Shown: piece after piece, positions 1 through 7,791 of the stretch | Position numbering within the stretch: the first letter of the stretch is position 1 | How the letters are laid out: each line of letters begins with the position of its first letter | Source of the DNA: a virus | Virus record (IMG/VR): IMGVR_UViG_3300021511_000003 | Span: 159,016-223,015 of that record | Direction: 5' to 3' (one strand) | Length of the DNA: 64,000 nt | The notes under the pieces: model-generated | What the model saw: the letters and a program-made list of their open reading frames with translations, nothing else | Database searches by the model: none | Told to the model about the DNA's origin: nothing | Made by a program: the position numbers and the translations under genes

Positions 1-236
1 AATCTACCATTTTCTGTCATGAGTTTTATATTGCTACCATCTAATTTTTCTACTGCAAAAGTATCTTTATCCTCAAATACCCACTCATATCCAGGAGTGA
101 TTTCAGTAGTTACTAAATATGCAGATGGTCTTCGTAATTGTAATTTTCTTCCATATTTTTTCCATTCAGTTATGTTCACGTCAAAGTCCTTTCTAATAAA
201 AGGACATTGTAGTTTTGGAAAGTTTGTTAGTACCAT
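1..236 (-). CDS. RNA ligase (T4 Rnl2-like), N-terminal fragment cut by window edge
   Basis: Only about 78 N-terminal residues are present, reading off the left edge. They contain the sequence EKLDGSN, which matches nucleotidyltransferase motif I (KxDG) of ATP-dependent RNA ligases. The lysine would carry the AMP in the ligase-adenylate intermediate. A basic stretch precedes the motif, as in other phage RNA ligases. The start ATG lies at 234-236. The next gene upstream on this strand is an RlaP-like nucleotidyltransferase, a pairing that suggests RNA end repair. A DNA ligase of the same superfamily is possible because the later motifs lie outside the window. Confidence 0.72.
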   Translation of the reverse strand, partial: MVLTNFPKLQCPFIRKDFDVNITEWKKYGRKLQLRRPSAYLVTTEITPGYEWVFEDKDTFAVEKLDGSNIKLMTENGR

Positions 237-262
237 TTTTACACCTATATGTATTATTGTGT

Positions 263-1165
263 TTATTCAGTTATTGTTCTTAATTTATTAATATACATTT
301 CCATTTCATCAAGAACTGAATTGATTGAGATATTCGTTGTAATTGCATTTTTTAAAGAACCATAATGATGCTCGAGACATTGAAGAAGTAAAGATTTGAT
401 TTTATCTTCATCTGGAGAATGTTGTAATGAACTAAATGTATATAATGACTCAAGTTCTTTTTCTTTTATTTTAAAGTATTCAACTAATTGGTCTTGACTC
501 CATTCACCACTTCTAATTGATTTTAACTGTTCTCTATTTCTTTCAAGATCAAGATTATGTTCAGTTAGTATTTGTTCTATTTCATTTAATAAACGAACTA
601 CATGATATGCAAATTTTAAATCATATCCATATTTCTGAATCATATCATATCGTGAACTTCCAGGTTCAGGATTTTTAATTTTCATTTTATGAAGTTGGCT
701 ATAAGCATACCCTTTAAATCTATACCATGCTCCTTTATGAAGAAACAATTTTCGGTTTTCTCTGACTAATTCACCTACAGCAGTAGAATGTAAAATACAC
801 CGTATAGGAACGAAAAGAGAGTCAATCATATTGGGATTATTTTGCATACACAATTGAAAATATTTAACAATTGAATATATAGTAAAATCATATTCTTTTT
901 TAGCACTTATATCATTTACATGGTGTTGTTGCCATTGTTCAAATCTTTTATGTTGTTTTCCAAACCCTTGAATTATTCCATTTAAATTAGGAAATACAAC
1001 ATGTTTTGGTGGAATACAAAATCCATAAATATCCATATCTGATGTATCAGATGAAACACCATAAGCAACAGACCCCATAATTACTTCATATTGTACATTG
1101 TTTTTTAGAAATCCAGGTGGTCGAATTAATTGCCTGGATGTTAGTCTATCAATAATTGATCCCAT
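263..1165 (-). CDS. RlaP-like nucleotidyltransferase (DNA polymerase beta superfamily)
   Basis: The protein has about 300 residues and starts at the ATG preceded by AAAGG, rather than at the GTG three codons upstream. Near residue 31 it has the nucleotidyltransferase signature GSVAYG, followed about 12 residues later by the DMD pair of metal-binding aspartates. This pattern is typical of COG3541/RlaP proteins, which occur next to RNA ligases in RNA repair operons. Here the RNA ligase fragment lies just downstream and the CCA-adding enzyme just upstream, all on the same strand. The likely role is nucleotidyl transfer on damaged RNA, possibly tRNA. The substrate is unknown. Confidence 0.75.
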   Translation of the reverse strand: MGSIIDRLTSRQLIRPPGFLKNNVQYEVIMGSVAYGVSSDTSDMDIYGFCIPPKHVVFPNLNGIIQGFGKQHKRFEQWQQHHVNDISAKKEYDFTIYSIVKYFQLCMQNNPNMIDSLFVPIRCILHSTAVGELVRENRKLFLHKGAWYRFKGYAYSQLHKMKIKNPEPGSSRYDMIQKYGYDLKFAYHVVRLLNEIEQILTEHNLDLERNREQLKSIRSGEWSQDQLVEYFKIKEKELESLYTFSSLQHSPDEDKIKSLLLQCLEHHYGSLKNAITTNISINSVLDEMEMYINKLRTITE

Positions 1166-1198
1166 ATATATCACCTTTTATATCATGACCTATATAAA

Positions 1199-2545
1199 TT
1201 AAATTTTTATTCTCTTTATAATTTTAATAAGGTCTTTTTTATTATTCACTATTGGATTTTCAATCACTGCATCAAGTAATATCTTGAGAATTTTACCAAC
1301 GTTTGGTCCTGGTGGAATATTTATACATTCCATTACATCTTTACCATTAATTGCTAAATCTGTAACATTAAATTCTCCAGATAAGGTTATGTGCCTAGCT
1401 TCATAAATCATCATAACCATTTTTTTCAATTCTGTTTTTGAATAATCAGAAACTCCCAAATTTCCTTTTTTATCAGCTACTTTTAATTTAAACCAATCTT
1501 TCCAATTGACCTTATGTTCAGAAAAGAGTCGTAGCATTCTTCTTACCCCTTTTCTTTTTATATCTTTTGATAAACTTCTCATATGAAATCTTGTTAGATC
1601 ACTTACTCGTTTAATTTCATCTTTACTAAATACATATTTGTTCATCCACTCTTTAACAAGTCTTTGACCAATATCTTCATGATCAACAAAATTTTCTTCG
1701 TTTGATTCTATCCATGCATCAGGTTTGCCAATATCATGAATATATCCTGTTAATCTTAATATAGGATCTTTTGGTGAAATATTATCACCAACTAATTTAA
1801 AATGTGTACATAAAGTTTCATTGTGATATTTACCACCAGGAAACCCATATAGTCTATCAAGTTCAGGAAATATATTTTTTAATAAGCCTGTTTCATGTAA
1901 TACATCGAAAAATATACTTGGTTTTTTGTATGGCATTGCTTTCATAAATTCAAGTCTTATTCTTTCCGGTGAAACTTTTAATATAAGATCGCAATTTTTT
2001 TTAATTGCTAAAAAGGTAGATTGATCTAAGGTTCCTTCAATCAGGCAAGTAAATCTTGCGGCACGGATCATTCTTAAATAGTCTTCATAAATTCGTTGTT
2101 CAGCATTTCCTACAAACCTTATAATTTTATTTTCAAGATCTTTTCTACCGTTGAATTTATCTATCACTTCACCAGTATAAGGACATACTGCCATGGCGTT
2201 AAATGTAAAATCTCTACGCATTAAATCATCATCTAAAGTTTCGCACGCAGTAGTAATACAATTATGACGCCCAGGTTTCATATTTTTATCAGATCTATAT
2301 GTTGAAACCTCAATACTATCTATTAATGTTACAAGAAAGCTTGCTCCTACAAGATCTACTTTACGATCAGGAAAGATATGTGCAAGATCATCGGGGGTTG
2401 CATCTGTAACAATATCATAATCATGAGGATCAAAATCTGCAAATATATCTCGTACTGCTCCTCCAACTAAATACGCACTCCAACCACATTCACATATTCT
2501 TTGAATTAACTTATCACTTAATTCTTCTTCAGTATTGCTTTTCAT
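1199..2545 (-). CDS. cca: CCA tRNA nucleotidyltransferase
   Basis: This 448-residue protein has the class II CCA-enzyme/poly(A) polymerase layout. The N-terminal head has LVGGAVRD and the DYDIVTDATP segment, whose DxD carboxylates bind metal. RRDFTFNAMA and the ERIRLEF segment follow. A central HD-type region (HDIGKP, then DHEDIG) resembles the phosphohydrolase domain fused to many bacterial CCA enzymes. It would add or repair the 3' CCA of tRNAs. All but one of the tRNA genes here already encode CCA; the amber-reading tRNA does not and would need this activity. The start follows AAAGG. It lies directly downstream of the tRNA-His gene. Confidence 0.93.
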   Translation of the reverse strand: MKSNTEEELSDKLIQRICECGWSAYLVGGAVRDIFADFDPHDYDIVTDATPDDLAHIFPDRKVDLVGASFLVTLIDSIEVSTYRSDKNMKPGRHNCITTACETLDDDLMRRDFTFNAMAVCPYTGEVIDKFNGRKDLENKIIRFVGNAEQRIYEDYLRMIRAARFTCLIEGTLDQSTFLAIKKNCDLILKVSPERIRLEFMKAMPYKKPSIFFDVLHETGLLKNIFPELDRLYGFPGGKYHNETLCTHFKLVGDNISPKDPILRLTGYIHDIGKPDAWIESNEENFVDHEDIGQRLVKEWMNKYVFSKDEIKRVSDLTRFHMRSLSKDIKRKGVRRMLRLFSEHKVNWKDWFKLKVADKKGNLGVSDYSKTELKKMVMMIYEARHITLSGEFNVTDLAINGKDVMECINIPPGPNVGKILKILLDAVIENPIVNNKKDLIKIIKRIKI

Positions 2546-2563
2546 AACATACCTTTTTATTTA

Positions 2564-2640
2564 TGGGGTGACCAACGGGATTTGAACCCGTATAACAAGG
2601 GCCACAACCTTGCCTCTGAAACCATTCGAGTATAGCCACC
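2564..2640 (-). tRNA. tRNA-His (GTG)
   Basis: The anticodon arm CAAGG-TTGTGGC-CCTTG gives anticodon GTG. The gene encodes G-1 opposite C73, the classical histidine identity element, and ends in an encoded CCA. T-arm CGGGTTCAAATCCCG is canonical. It is the 3'-most member of the tRNA array. Confidence 0.95.
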
Positions 2641-2644
2641 ATAA

Positions 2645-3046
2645 TTAGTTTAACTTATTTTCAAATGGAACAAACCAACTTTTCCATGATTTTTCTGTTA
2701 CAATTTCTTTTAATTTTGTTGTTGTTAAATTCATAGGAATGTCTTGTAATTTTTTATACGTCCCCAATTTTTTTGTGGCTTCTAAAATGGGAATGTTTTC
2801 ATTACATAACAAACACCTATATGTATCAGCGGTATTTATAATATTTTTAATTGAATTTGCAATATCTGGATATATGTATTCTAACATAGTTGCTCTAGTG
2901 AAAAGTTCTCCTGTTTGAACATGTATATTAATAAATTCTTTCATTAATAACCATATATTTTTATTTTCTCGTATTTTATATTCTTTTTTTATATATCTAT
3001 CATTAGTTTTGACAGATATATATTTTCTATTCTTTCTTTCCAACAT
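2645..3046 (-). CDS. Hypothetical protein, 133 residues
   Basis: I do not recognise this protein. It is basic and lysine-rich at the N terminus, with a CLLCNE motif (CxxC) near residue 78 that could bind metal but has no visible second cysteine pair. The ATG is preceded by a GAGGTG ribosome binding site. The gene ends four bases before the tRNA-His 5' end, so the tRNA is probably processed from the same transcript. No signal peptide or membrane segment is evident. Confidence 0.6.
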   Translation of the reverse strand: MLERKNRKYISVKTNDRYIKKEYKIRENKNIWLLMKEFINIHVQTGELFTRATMLEYIYPDIANSIKNIINTADTYRCLLCNENIPILEATKKLGTYKKLQDIPMNLTTTKLKEIVTEKSWKSWFVPFENKLN

Positions 3047-3134
3047 CTGTCACCTCAGTGTTTATTTTTCAATACATTGTAGGGCACATATATAACAGTA
3101 ATATTCTCGGTTCGGCATTTTGTAAGTACTTTCG

Positions 3135-3632
3135 TTAAAAATTGAAGGCTTTCCACCTTATCGCCAGGTTTGCTCATTGAGTAGTTAGCACTTTATTAAG
3201 ACGATTGGTCACGTCACCATTTCTGGCTTTGGTTGCCACTGGACTATTGCCAACGAAGATTGACCATATAGGGATATATCTTGAAGGCTCATTATTTTTT
3301 GGTGGAACTCCTCTGTATCGAACAGAGTTCTTTCGGGGATTCAACCGGACGATATGACCTCATTAGCTAGAATCGCCTCCTTTTCCACCTTCATGTAAAT
3401 TATAATAATTATTAGAAGATACACAGTTATATTTTTTATATAAAAAATCTCGAGTTTATTGAGTTCATCTTTACTTTTTGCTTTCTTGATAATTTTTATT
3501 TTAAACTTGGATTTCCATATTTTTTAATACAACACCACTACCAAGATTCAATGGTTTGAATTTTCCTTTGCTTTGCCCTATATATTTTTTACCATTGATA
3601 AGGTTTGTTGTCTCGTATATATAACCGTACAT
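3135..3632 (-). pseudogene. Decayed GIY-YIG homing endonuclease
   Basis: The first 43 codons from the ATG at 3632 read as a GIY-YIG domain start (GYIYETTNLINGKKYIGQS). The reading frame then fails. Further pieces continue the same family in other frames: a KSKDELNKLEIFYIK segment typical of the helix after GIY-YIG, then YYNLHEGGKGG. A long basic tail without homology to the tRNAs follows. At least two frame changes, mostly at A-runs, and internal stops are needed to join the pieces. The start codon overlaps the stop of the membrane-protein gene upstream (TAATG). It is probably a dead mobile nuclease. A TTCGATA T-loop look-alike inside it first suggested a tRNA. Confidence 0.72.
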
Positions 3633-3898
3633 TATTTCCCCTTAACATTAGCCCAAGCGGTTACTCCCATATACGCACCAATTATAGAGGTCATAGCAAA
3701 ATAAAACCATGTAATTGTTTCAGATAATATATTAAGTTTTTCATTTGAAATTGGAGCGAATAAAAGAATTAATGTAAACGTTAACATAGATAACAGTGCA
3801 ATCCAACCCATTTTTCTTCTACCTCTCCATTTATTCCGTTCTAATTCATATTCTTTTTCTTTTAAATCCAAATTATCTAAAGATATAGGGTCTACCAT
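3632..3898 (-). CDS. Small membrane protein, two predicted helices
   Basis: The 88-residue protein has a charged N-terminal half rich in Glu, Lys and Arg, then two hydrophobic segments, roughly residues 31-49 and 62-80, separated by a short loop. This topology is seen in holin-like and other small phage membrane proteins. No endolysin is visible nearby, so a lysis role cannot be claimed. The ATG follows AGAGG. It lies downstream of tRNA-Gly(GCC), and its stop overlaps the start of the broken GIY-YIG gene. Confidence 0.6.
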   Translation of the reverse strand: MVDPISLDNLDLKEKEYELERNKWRGRRKMGWIALLSMLTFTLILLFAPISNEKLNILSETITWFYFAMTSIIGAYMGVTAWANVKGK

Positions 3899-3923
3899 AG
3901 TATTACCTCTTATTATATTTAAC

Positions 3924-3998
3924 TGGAGCGGACAATGAGATTCGAACTCATAATCACCTGCTTGGCAAGCAGGTACTCTACCTTTGAGCTATGCCCGC
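3924..3998 (-). tRNA. tRNA-Gly (GCC)
   Basis: Acceptor GCGGGCA pairs with TGTCCGC, with T73 and encoded CCA. The anticodon arm CCTGC-TTGCCAA-GCAGG gives GCC. It has a canonical type I shape. Confidence 0.95.
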
Positions 3999-4169
3999 TG
4001 TGTTACTCATTGAAATTGTTAAATCATGATATTTTTGTGTTCTTACTTTTTTATGTTCAGCATTTATTGGATGAAGGGAACCAAACACATGACCGAAACC
4101 ATCCTGGTGTTGATGCATAATAATTTCAATCTTTTTCATTTTTGACTTTTTCATTTTTGACTTTTTCAT
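3978..4169 (-). CDS. Small hypothetical protein starting with a MKKSK repeat
   Basis: This 63-codon frame begins with a GAAAGGA ribosome binding site. The first 15 bases occur three times in near-tandem, giving repeated ATG codons in frame (MKKSKMKKSKMKK). The rest contains HQHQDGFGHVFGS and is not recognised. Its last seven codons run into the tRNA-Gly(GCC) gene, which is unusual. The true coding end may have been lost, or the tRNA may simply be excised from this transcript. Confidence is moderate because of that overlap. Confidence 0.42.
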   Translation of the reverse strand: MKKSKMKKSKMKKIEIIMHQHQDGFGHVFGSLHPINAEHKKVRTQKYHDLTISMSNTAGIAQR

Positions 4170-4230
4170 TTTTATTCCTTTCTTGAATGTATAAAAACTT
4201 ATCTACTTTATCAAAATTATTTAAACCTTT

Positions 4231-4596
4231 TTAGATTCCATTTTTAATACAGTTTTTTATGTCACCAATTTTAAATACAAATGTGATCATTGATGGTCCA
4301 CGCCCAAAATCTATTTCAACCCCTCCTATATGCCCGCCAACAAAAGTCATTCCTTTATTTATTTTCATACTATCAAGCTGCTTTACCATGGCTGGTGGTA
4401 TTGGAGGACCAACTGTGATAGTAATATCTTCAGGAACTATAACTGGTTTGAAATGTCGTACTGGTATAAATTGCATTACTTTAGAATCTTTTTTTAAGAT
4501 ACAAGTTTGACCTTCTTCAAATGCATAAACAGAAGGTAATATACATATTGATATAATTAAAATTGATAATATTACTTTAACAATATTTTTTAACAT
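4231..4596 (-). CDS. Secreted or periplasmic hypothetical protein
   Basis: The 121-residue protein starts with MLKNIVK, followed by a hydrophobic stretch (about residues 8-24) ending near VYAFEE. This is a standard Sec signal peptide with a likely cleavage after VYA. The mature part has two cysteines, possibly a disulfide, and a proline-rich VGPPIPPAM segment. I do not recognise a family. The ATG follows TGAGG. It sits downstream of a phage hypothetical gene in the tRNA island. Confidence 0.65.
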   Translation of the reverse strand: MLKNIVKVILSILIISICILPSVYAFEEGQTCILKKDSKVMQFIPVRHFKPVIVPEDITITVGPPIPPAMVKQLDSMKINKGMTFVGGHIGGVEIDFGRGPSMITFVFKIGDIKNCIKNGI

Positions 4597-4605
4597 AATT
4601 TAACC

Positions 4606-5100
4606 TCAATCCCACCAACTTTCTATATGTTTACTCATTAATTTAAATAAGTATTTAAGATCATTACGTTTTGAGTATTGTTCATGTTTATAAGATGCAT
4701 GAAAATCTTTTTTTTCCTGAATTTTGTCTTTTTCGGTTTTAACATTCGGACGAGTTAGGTGAAGCTGATGCAAGTCAGAATTATTTTTACACACTGTGTA
4801 TGACATTTTAAGTTCACCCCATTTTTTGTCTATATCTTTATATGCCATTATATGATATTCATCTTTGATTAATCGGTCCAGAAGATTAATACATACCTTT
4901 ATTTTATTAGCATCATGTTCTGCATTTAAACTTATTCCTTTATATCGAATAAATTGTTCAGTGAGATGAAGTTTGTGTCGAAGAATTATATAAATATAAT
5001 GATTGTCCCAATTTCTATCTTTCCATATAACAGGAAACCATTTTATTAAATTTTTAATACCATTTTTAAAATTGTATAATAATTCTTTAATTTTCTCCAA
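4606..5100 (-). CDS. Conserved phage hypothetical protein, 164 residues
   Basis: The start is TTG with a strong AAAGGAG site 6-7 bases upstream. The sequence has the aromatic stretch KWFPVIWKDRNWDNHYIY followed by charged helices. I have seen this arrangement in unannotated proteins of many large phages, but no function is known to me. The C-terminal part is lysine-rich and may be helical. The gene stands alone between tRNA-Gly(TCC) and the secreted-protein gene. Confidence 0.65.
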   Translation of the reverse strand: MEKIKELLYNFKNGIKNLIKWFPVIWKDRNWDNHYIYIILRHKLHLTEQFIRYKGISLNAEHDANKIKVCINLLDRLIKDEYHIMAYKDIDKKWGELKMSYTVCKNNSDLHQLHLTRPNVKTEKDKIQEKKDFHASYKHEQYSKRNDLKYLFKLMSKHIESWWD

Positions 5101-5122
5101 TTTATCTCCTTTTTAAGAGTTT

Positions 5123-5208
5123 TGGAGCGGGCGGCGGGATTCGAACCCGCGATGCATAAATGCGTCAACGTGGAAGGCTGATGGAGTACCGGACTCTCCA
5201 ACGCCCGC
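5123..5208 (-). tRNA. tRNA-Gly (TCC) with a long variable arm
   Basis: Acceptor GCGGGCG/CGCCCGC, T73 and encoded CCA fit glycine identity (G1-C72, C2-G71, U73, C35, C36). The anticodon arm TCAGC-CTTCCAC-GTTGA gives TCC. The region between the anticodon and T arms is 14 bases long and can form a GCAT/ATGC hairpin, so this is a type II tRNA. Type II arms are normally limited to Leu, Ser and Tyr in bacteria. Confidence 0.85.
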
Positions 5209-5299
5209 TATTTATTATTTGATAAATTATATAATTCTTCCATGATTTTTGGATTATCTATCTATATATTCTTCTGTTGCTTTTAACAGTTCCTTTCAT
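5208..5299 (-). pseudogene. Remnant of a small gene
   Basis: The window between tRNA-Gly(TCC) and the FkbM gene keeps protein-like pieces (ELLKATEEYID, then NPKIMEELYNLSNNK) in two frames. The frames would join if one copy of a duplicated TAGA tetramer were removed. An AAAGGA site lies at the 5' end. It ends in TAG at the tRNA boundary. I read it as a decayed small gene; it is too short to be sure. Confidence 0.3.
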
Positions 5300-5313
5300 T
5301 TGAAATTAAATGA

Positions 5314-5946
5314 CTAAGTTTTTGGAGTTAGATAAAAATATTTTCGTTCGTTATTATATTTACCCATGAAATATTGTCTTTCATATGTATAATATTTTTT
5401 TGTATGTTTTTTCATGTAATTAATTGTATTCATTGAATGAAAAGATATTATTAATATTGGACAATGTTTTGAAAAATCAAATGTACTGAGTATTTTATCT
5501 TCCCAATTCTCTACATCCATTTTTATTAAATCTGGAAGAGGTAGATTATTTTGTTTAATAAAGTCATAAAGAACAACTGTTTGTACTTCACTTTTATATA
5601 TCCTTGAACGATTATCTGTAGGATATTTTATTGAGTCATCATCCCTTCCTAATAAAAAGTTTTTGTCAAATGATGAACCCCCATCTTTTACAGGTACATT
5701 ATATAATGTTAATTTTTCATTTTTATTACTTACGCCAATATTGAAACTATTAATTTTATTTCCAAATTTACTGACTAATAAATTATATGGATTTGAAGCA
5801 GGATCAAATGCATATATATTGACATTGATTTTTATTAATTGATTGAATAAGTTAATTGTATCTCTATTTGGATATGCACCTAAATCATAATAATTTTTAT
5901 AATTATGAAGTTTACATAACTTAACTATCAACTCTTCTTTTGTCAT
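5314..5946 (-). CDS. FkbM-family SAM-dependent methyltransferase
   Basis: The 210-residue protein has a SAM motif I-like YDLGAYPNRDT near residue 20, an acidic turn (YAFDPAS) about 25 residues later, and the FkbM hallmark IKMDVENWE near residue 142. FkbM enzymes methylate sugars and polyketides. In phages they may modify host or phage glycans. It ends in TAG, one of few amber stops in the window; reading through would add SFNFK before TGA. The start overlaps the stop of a tiny upstream frame (ATGA). Confidence 0.78.
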   Translation of the reverse strand: MTKEELIVKLCKLHNYKNYYDLGAYPNRDTINLFNQLIKINVNIYAFDPASNPYNLLVSKFGNKINSFNIGVSNKNEKLTLYNVPVKDGGSSFDKNFLLGRDDDSIKYPTDNRSRIYKSEVQTVVLYDFIKQNNLPLPDLIKMDVENWEDKILSTFDFSKHCPILIISFHSMNTINYMKKHTKKYYTYERQYFMGKYNNERKYFYLTPKT

Positions 5947-6029
5947 ATTTTATATGTCCAGATTTTCAATGTTATTTTGTATAATGGTTCTCCATTAACT
6001 GAAATTGGGATTATTTCTGATATATTCAA
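5943..6029 (-). CDS. Possible short leader peptide upstream of the FkbM gene
   Basis: A 28-codon TTG-started frame begins just after the tRNA-Ile(GAT) CCA end and stops in TGA, overlapping the methyltransferase ATG by ATGA. The peptide reads NISEIIPISVNGEPLYKITLK and onward, and looks coding. An AAGGA lies unusually close to the TTG. It may be a translational-coupling leader or the tail of a truncated gene. Confidence 0.3.
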   Translation of the reverse strand: MNISEIIPISVNGEPLYKITLKIWTYKI

Positions 6030-6045
6030 ATCCTTTATTTTAAAA

Positions 6046-6122
6046 TGGTAGCGACAACTGGAATTGAACCAGTGACCTATGCCTTATCAAGACATTGCTC
6101 TACCCGACTGAGCTATGCCGCT
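6046..6122 (-). tRNA. tRNA-Ile (GAT)
   Basis: Acceptor AGCGGCA/TGTCGCT, A73 and encoded CCA. The anticodon arm ATGTC-TTGATAA-GGCAT gives GAT. D arm GCTC/GAGC and T arm are canonical. Confidence 0.93.
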
Positions 6123-6156
6123 ATTTAATATTTGTTCTAATTATTCTATAATAATG

Positions 6157-6236
6157 TGGCTGACGGGGTGGGAGTCGAACCCACATCTTCTTGGTTAACA
6201 GCCAAGCGCTTCACTGCCATTCTGAGCTACCCGTCA
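6157..6236 (-). tRNA. tRNA-Asn (GTT)
   Basis: Acceptor TGACGGG/CCCGTCA, G73 as expected for Asn, and encoded CCA. The anticodon arm CTTGG-CTGTTAA-CCAAG gives GTT. Its 5' end touches the stop codon of the upstream small gene. Confidence 0.95.
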
Positions 6237-6425
6237 AAAAACATTAATACCATTATCAATATGTTTTGCTTCAATGACCATTTTGATATAATCTTCTTCA
6301 GATTTGACTTTCCAATATTTTACAACATATGGAGAATTAAAATATTCAGGATCCGATTCGACTACAATAAAAGGCTTCCAAATTATTTGACCATTTGTAT
6401 GTAAATAATAATAACCTGGTTTCAT
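6234..6425 (-). CDS. Small hypothetical protein, 63 residues
   Basis: The chosen ATG is preceded by AAGGATATTT. An in-frame extension upstream would run into tRNA-Ile(TAT) and is not used. The protein is aromatic and acidic (KPGYYYLHTNG, then DPEYFNSPYVVKYWKVKSEED). It ends in TGA within the first base pairs of tRNA-Asn. No family is recognised. It fits the pattern here of tiny genes placed between tRNAs. Confidence 0.6.
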   Translation of the reverse strand: MKPGYYYLHTNGQIIWKPFIVVESDPEYFNSPYVVKYWKVKSEEDYIKMVIEAKHIDNGINVF

Positions 6426-6443
6426 AAATATCCTTAAAAATTG

Positions 6444-6520
6444 TGGTAGTCCCGGGAGGACTTGAACCTCTCTTCTTACCGTTATAAGCGATGCGCTCTG
6501 ACCAGTTGAGCTACGGGACC
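6444..6520 (-). tRNA. tRNA-Ile (TAT), AUA-reading
   Basis: The anticodon loop CTTATAA gives TAT. Bacteria usually read AUA with a CAT tRNA carrying lysidine, so a UAU anticodon is uncommon and avoids the need for lysidine synthetase. The acceptor has G1-U72. The outer anticodon pair (C27/A43) and one T-stem pair are mismatched. CCA is encoded. Confidence 0.85.
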
Positions 6521-6582
6521 ATATACATGATTTAATCATCTATATATATTAACTAATGATTTATATTAAATCATTTTTAAAT

Positions 6583-6658
6583 TGGTGGACCGGAAGGGAC
6601 TCGAACCCTCAACCTTTGCCTTGCAGGGGCATTGCTCACCCAATTGAGCTACCAGCCC
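6583..6658 (-). tRNA. tRNA-Ala (TGC), with C33
   Basis: Acceptor GGGCTGG/CCGGTCC carries the G3-U70 pair that defines alanine identity. A73 and CCA are present. The loop reads CCTGCAA, giving anticodon TGC but C at position 33 in place of the near-universal U33. Confidence 0.88.
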
Positions 6659-6666
6659 ATTATGAA

Positions 6667-6746
6667 TGGCGCCCATGACGGGAATTGAACCCGTAAATTA
6701 AGGTTGACAACCTTACGTAGTTCGCCTAACCTACTACCACATGGGC
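6667..6746 (-). tRNA. tRNA-Asp (GTC)
   Basis: Acceptor GCCCATG/CATGGGC, G73 and encoded CCA. The anticodon arm TAAGG-TTGTCAA-CCTTA gives GTC. Shape is canonical. Confidence 0.94.
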
Positions 6747-6861
6747 ATTAAAATTTTATCTTTCTACTTTTGATCCAGCCTTTTGCTAACCATGATAAAA
6801 GGTCTATTGATAGAATAATTTTATTTTTTTCCTTTAAATAATATTTATATATCTAAAAAGT

Positions 6862-7103
6862 TTACATTAAAATGAAATATTTTTTTTCATTGAATAAATT
6901 TTTAATTACCTTCATTACAGGCATATTAATTTCCTCTGATTTCTTTTGTTTATAACATTCGACTATTAATCCTTGACTCAATGCAAATTTTTTTACCTCT
7001 TCAACAGTGAATATTTGCTCATAAGCAAAAATATCATTAATATCAAGTAATTTAAAAAAGTCAATATGATTTGTTAGAAATCTAAAATATCGTATTTTTT
7101 CAT
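6862..7103 (-). pseudogene. Small gene broken near its start by a one-base shift
   Basis: From an ATG with a good AAGGA site, the frame stops after nine codons. One base off, a 70-codon frame continues without a stop to 6862 and reads like protein (TNHIDFFKLLDINDIFAYEQ and onward). Adding one A to the A6 run in codons 2-3 restores a single 80-residue protein. This is either a frameshift mutation, a -1 ribosomal slip on AAA AAA, or a sequence error. The family is not recognised. Confidence 0.6.
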
Positions 7104-7124
7104 AATAAATCCTTTTTCAAAAAA

Positions 7125-7198
7125 TGGCAGGTCAGTGGGATTTGAATCCAACTTCTGGGTTTGGAGTCCAGTATTCTTACCGTTAGAACTACTGACCT
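7125..7198 (-). tRNA. tRNA-Trp (CCA)
   Basis: Acceptor AGGTCAG/CTGACCT, G73 and encoded CCA. The loop CTCCAAA gives anticodon CCA. The closing base pair of the anticodon stem (A31/C39) is a mismatch. Confidence 0.93.
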
Positions 7199-7210
7199 GT
7201 AAATATTTTT

Positions 7211-7289
7211 TGGTGACCCCGACGGGACTCGAACCCGTGTATTGAGGGTGAAGGCCTCATATCCTTATGCCTATTAGGACTACGGGGTC
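7211..7289 (-). tRNA. tRNA-Glu (TTC), with C33
   Basis: Acceptor GACCCCG/CGGGGTC, A73 and CCA. The anticodon arm TGAGG-CCTTCAC-CCTCA gives TTC, again with C33 instead of U33. Confidence 0.9.
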
Positions 7290-7791
7290 ATTGTTTAACT
7301 TTTCTACACTTATCACATAATGTTGTAAGCCAACCATCACTATTTAATGTACCAGCTTTACCACATACTTCACATACATATTGAGACAATTCTTCAGCAT
7401 CATTAACAAAATCTTGAATTTTTTCCTCTGTAGATTTCCATATATATTTTCGTTTGAAATGTATGATACTATTATATTGTACACCTAATTTATGATTATA
7501 CATGAAGTTTCGAAATTTGTTTGCCAAAGAATCAATATAAGTTGGTTTATATTCAAGATGATAGTAAAAATTTAATACACCAAATTTTTCTTTGATTTGG
7601 TCAGCAATTATTTTTACTCCTGTTTTGTCAGATATAGTTTGAAGTTCTTGTAATAAATTTTCAAGAATAGCATACCAACCATCACCATGACTCATACCCC
7701 ATGCCATACAAGTATATCGCATATCACCACCATAGTCTTTGAGTATAACTGGGTATTTATTTTTTAGTTTCAATTCAAGTTCTACGTTCAT
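7288..7791 (-). CDS. Conserved phage hypothetical protein with C-terminal zinc ribbon
   Basis: The 167-residue protein has the pattern MAWG..HGDGWYAIL near residue 29, then a KEKFGVLNFYY segment. It ends with a CEVCG...LCDKC zinc ribbon. I know this architecture from many phage genomes, where it has no assigned function. Its start overlaps the stop of the upstream gene (ATGA), showing coupled translation. Its stop overlaps the tRNA-Glu 5' end. The zinc ribbon suggests nucleic-acid or protein binding. Confidence 0.7.
   Translation of the reverse strand: MNVELELKLKNKYPVILKDYGGDMRYTCMAWGMSHGDGWYAILENLLQELQTISDKTGVKIIADQIKEKFGVLNFYYHLEYKPTYIDSLANKFRNFMYNHKLGVQYNSIIHFKRKYIWKSTEEKIQDFVNDAEELSQYVCEVCGKAGTLNSDGWLTTLCDKCRKVKQ

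Noticed and set aside
3301-3389. A tRNA-like or large structured RNA at 3301-3389, with a TTCGATA loop, GGTGGAA/TTCCACC pairing and a CCA-like end
   Set aside because: The region reads as pieces of a GIY-YIG endonuclease in several frames (including YYNLHEGGKGG). No acceptable acceptor or D arm can be formed.
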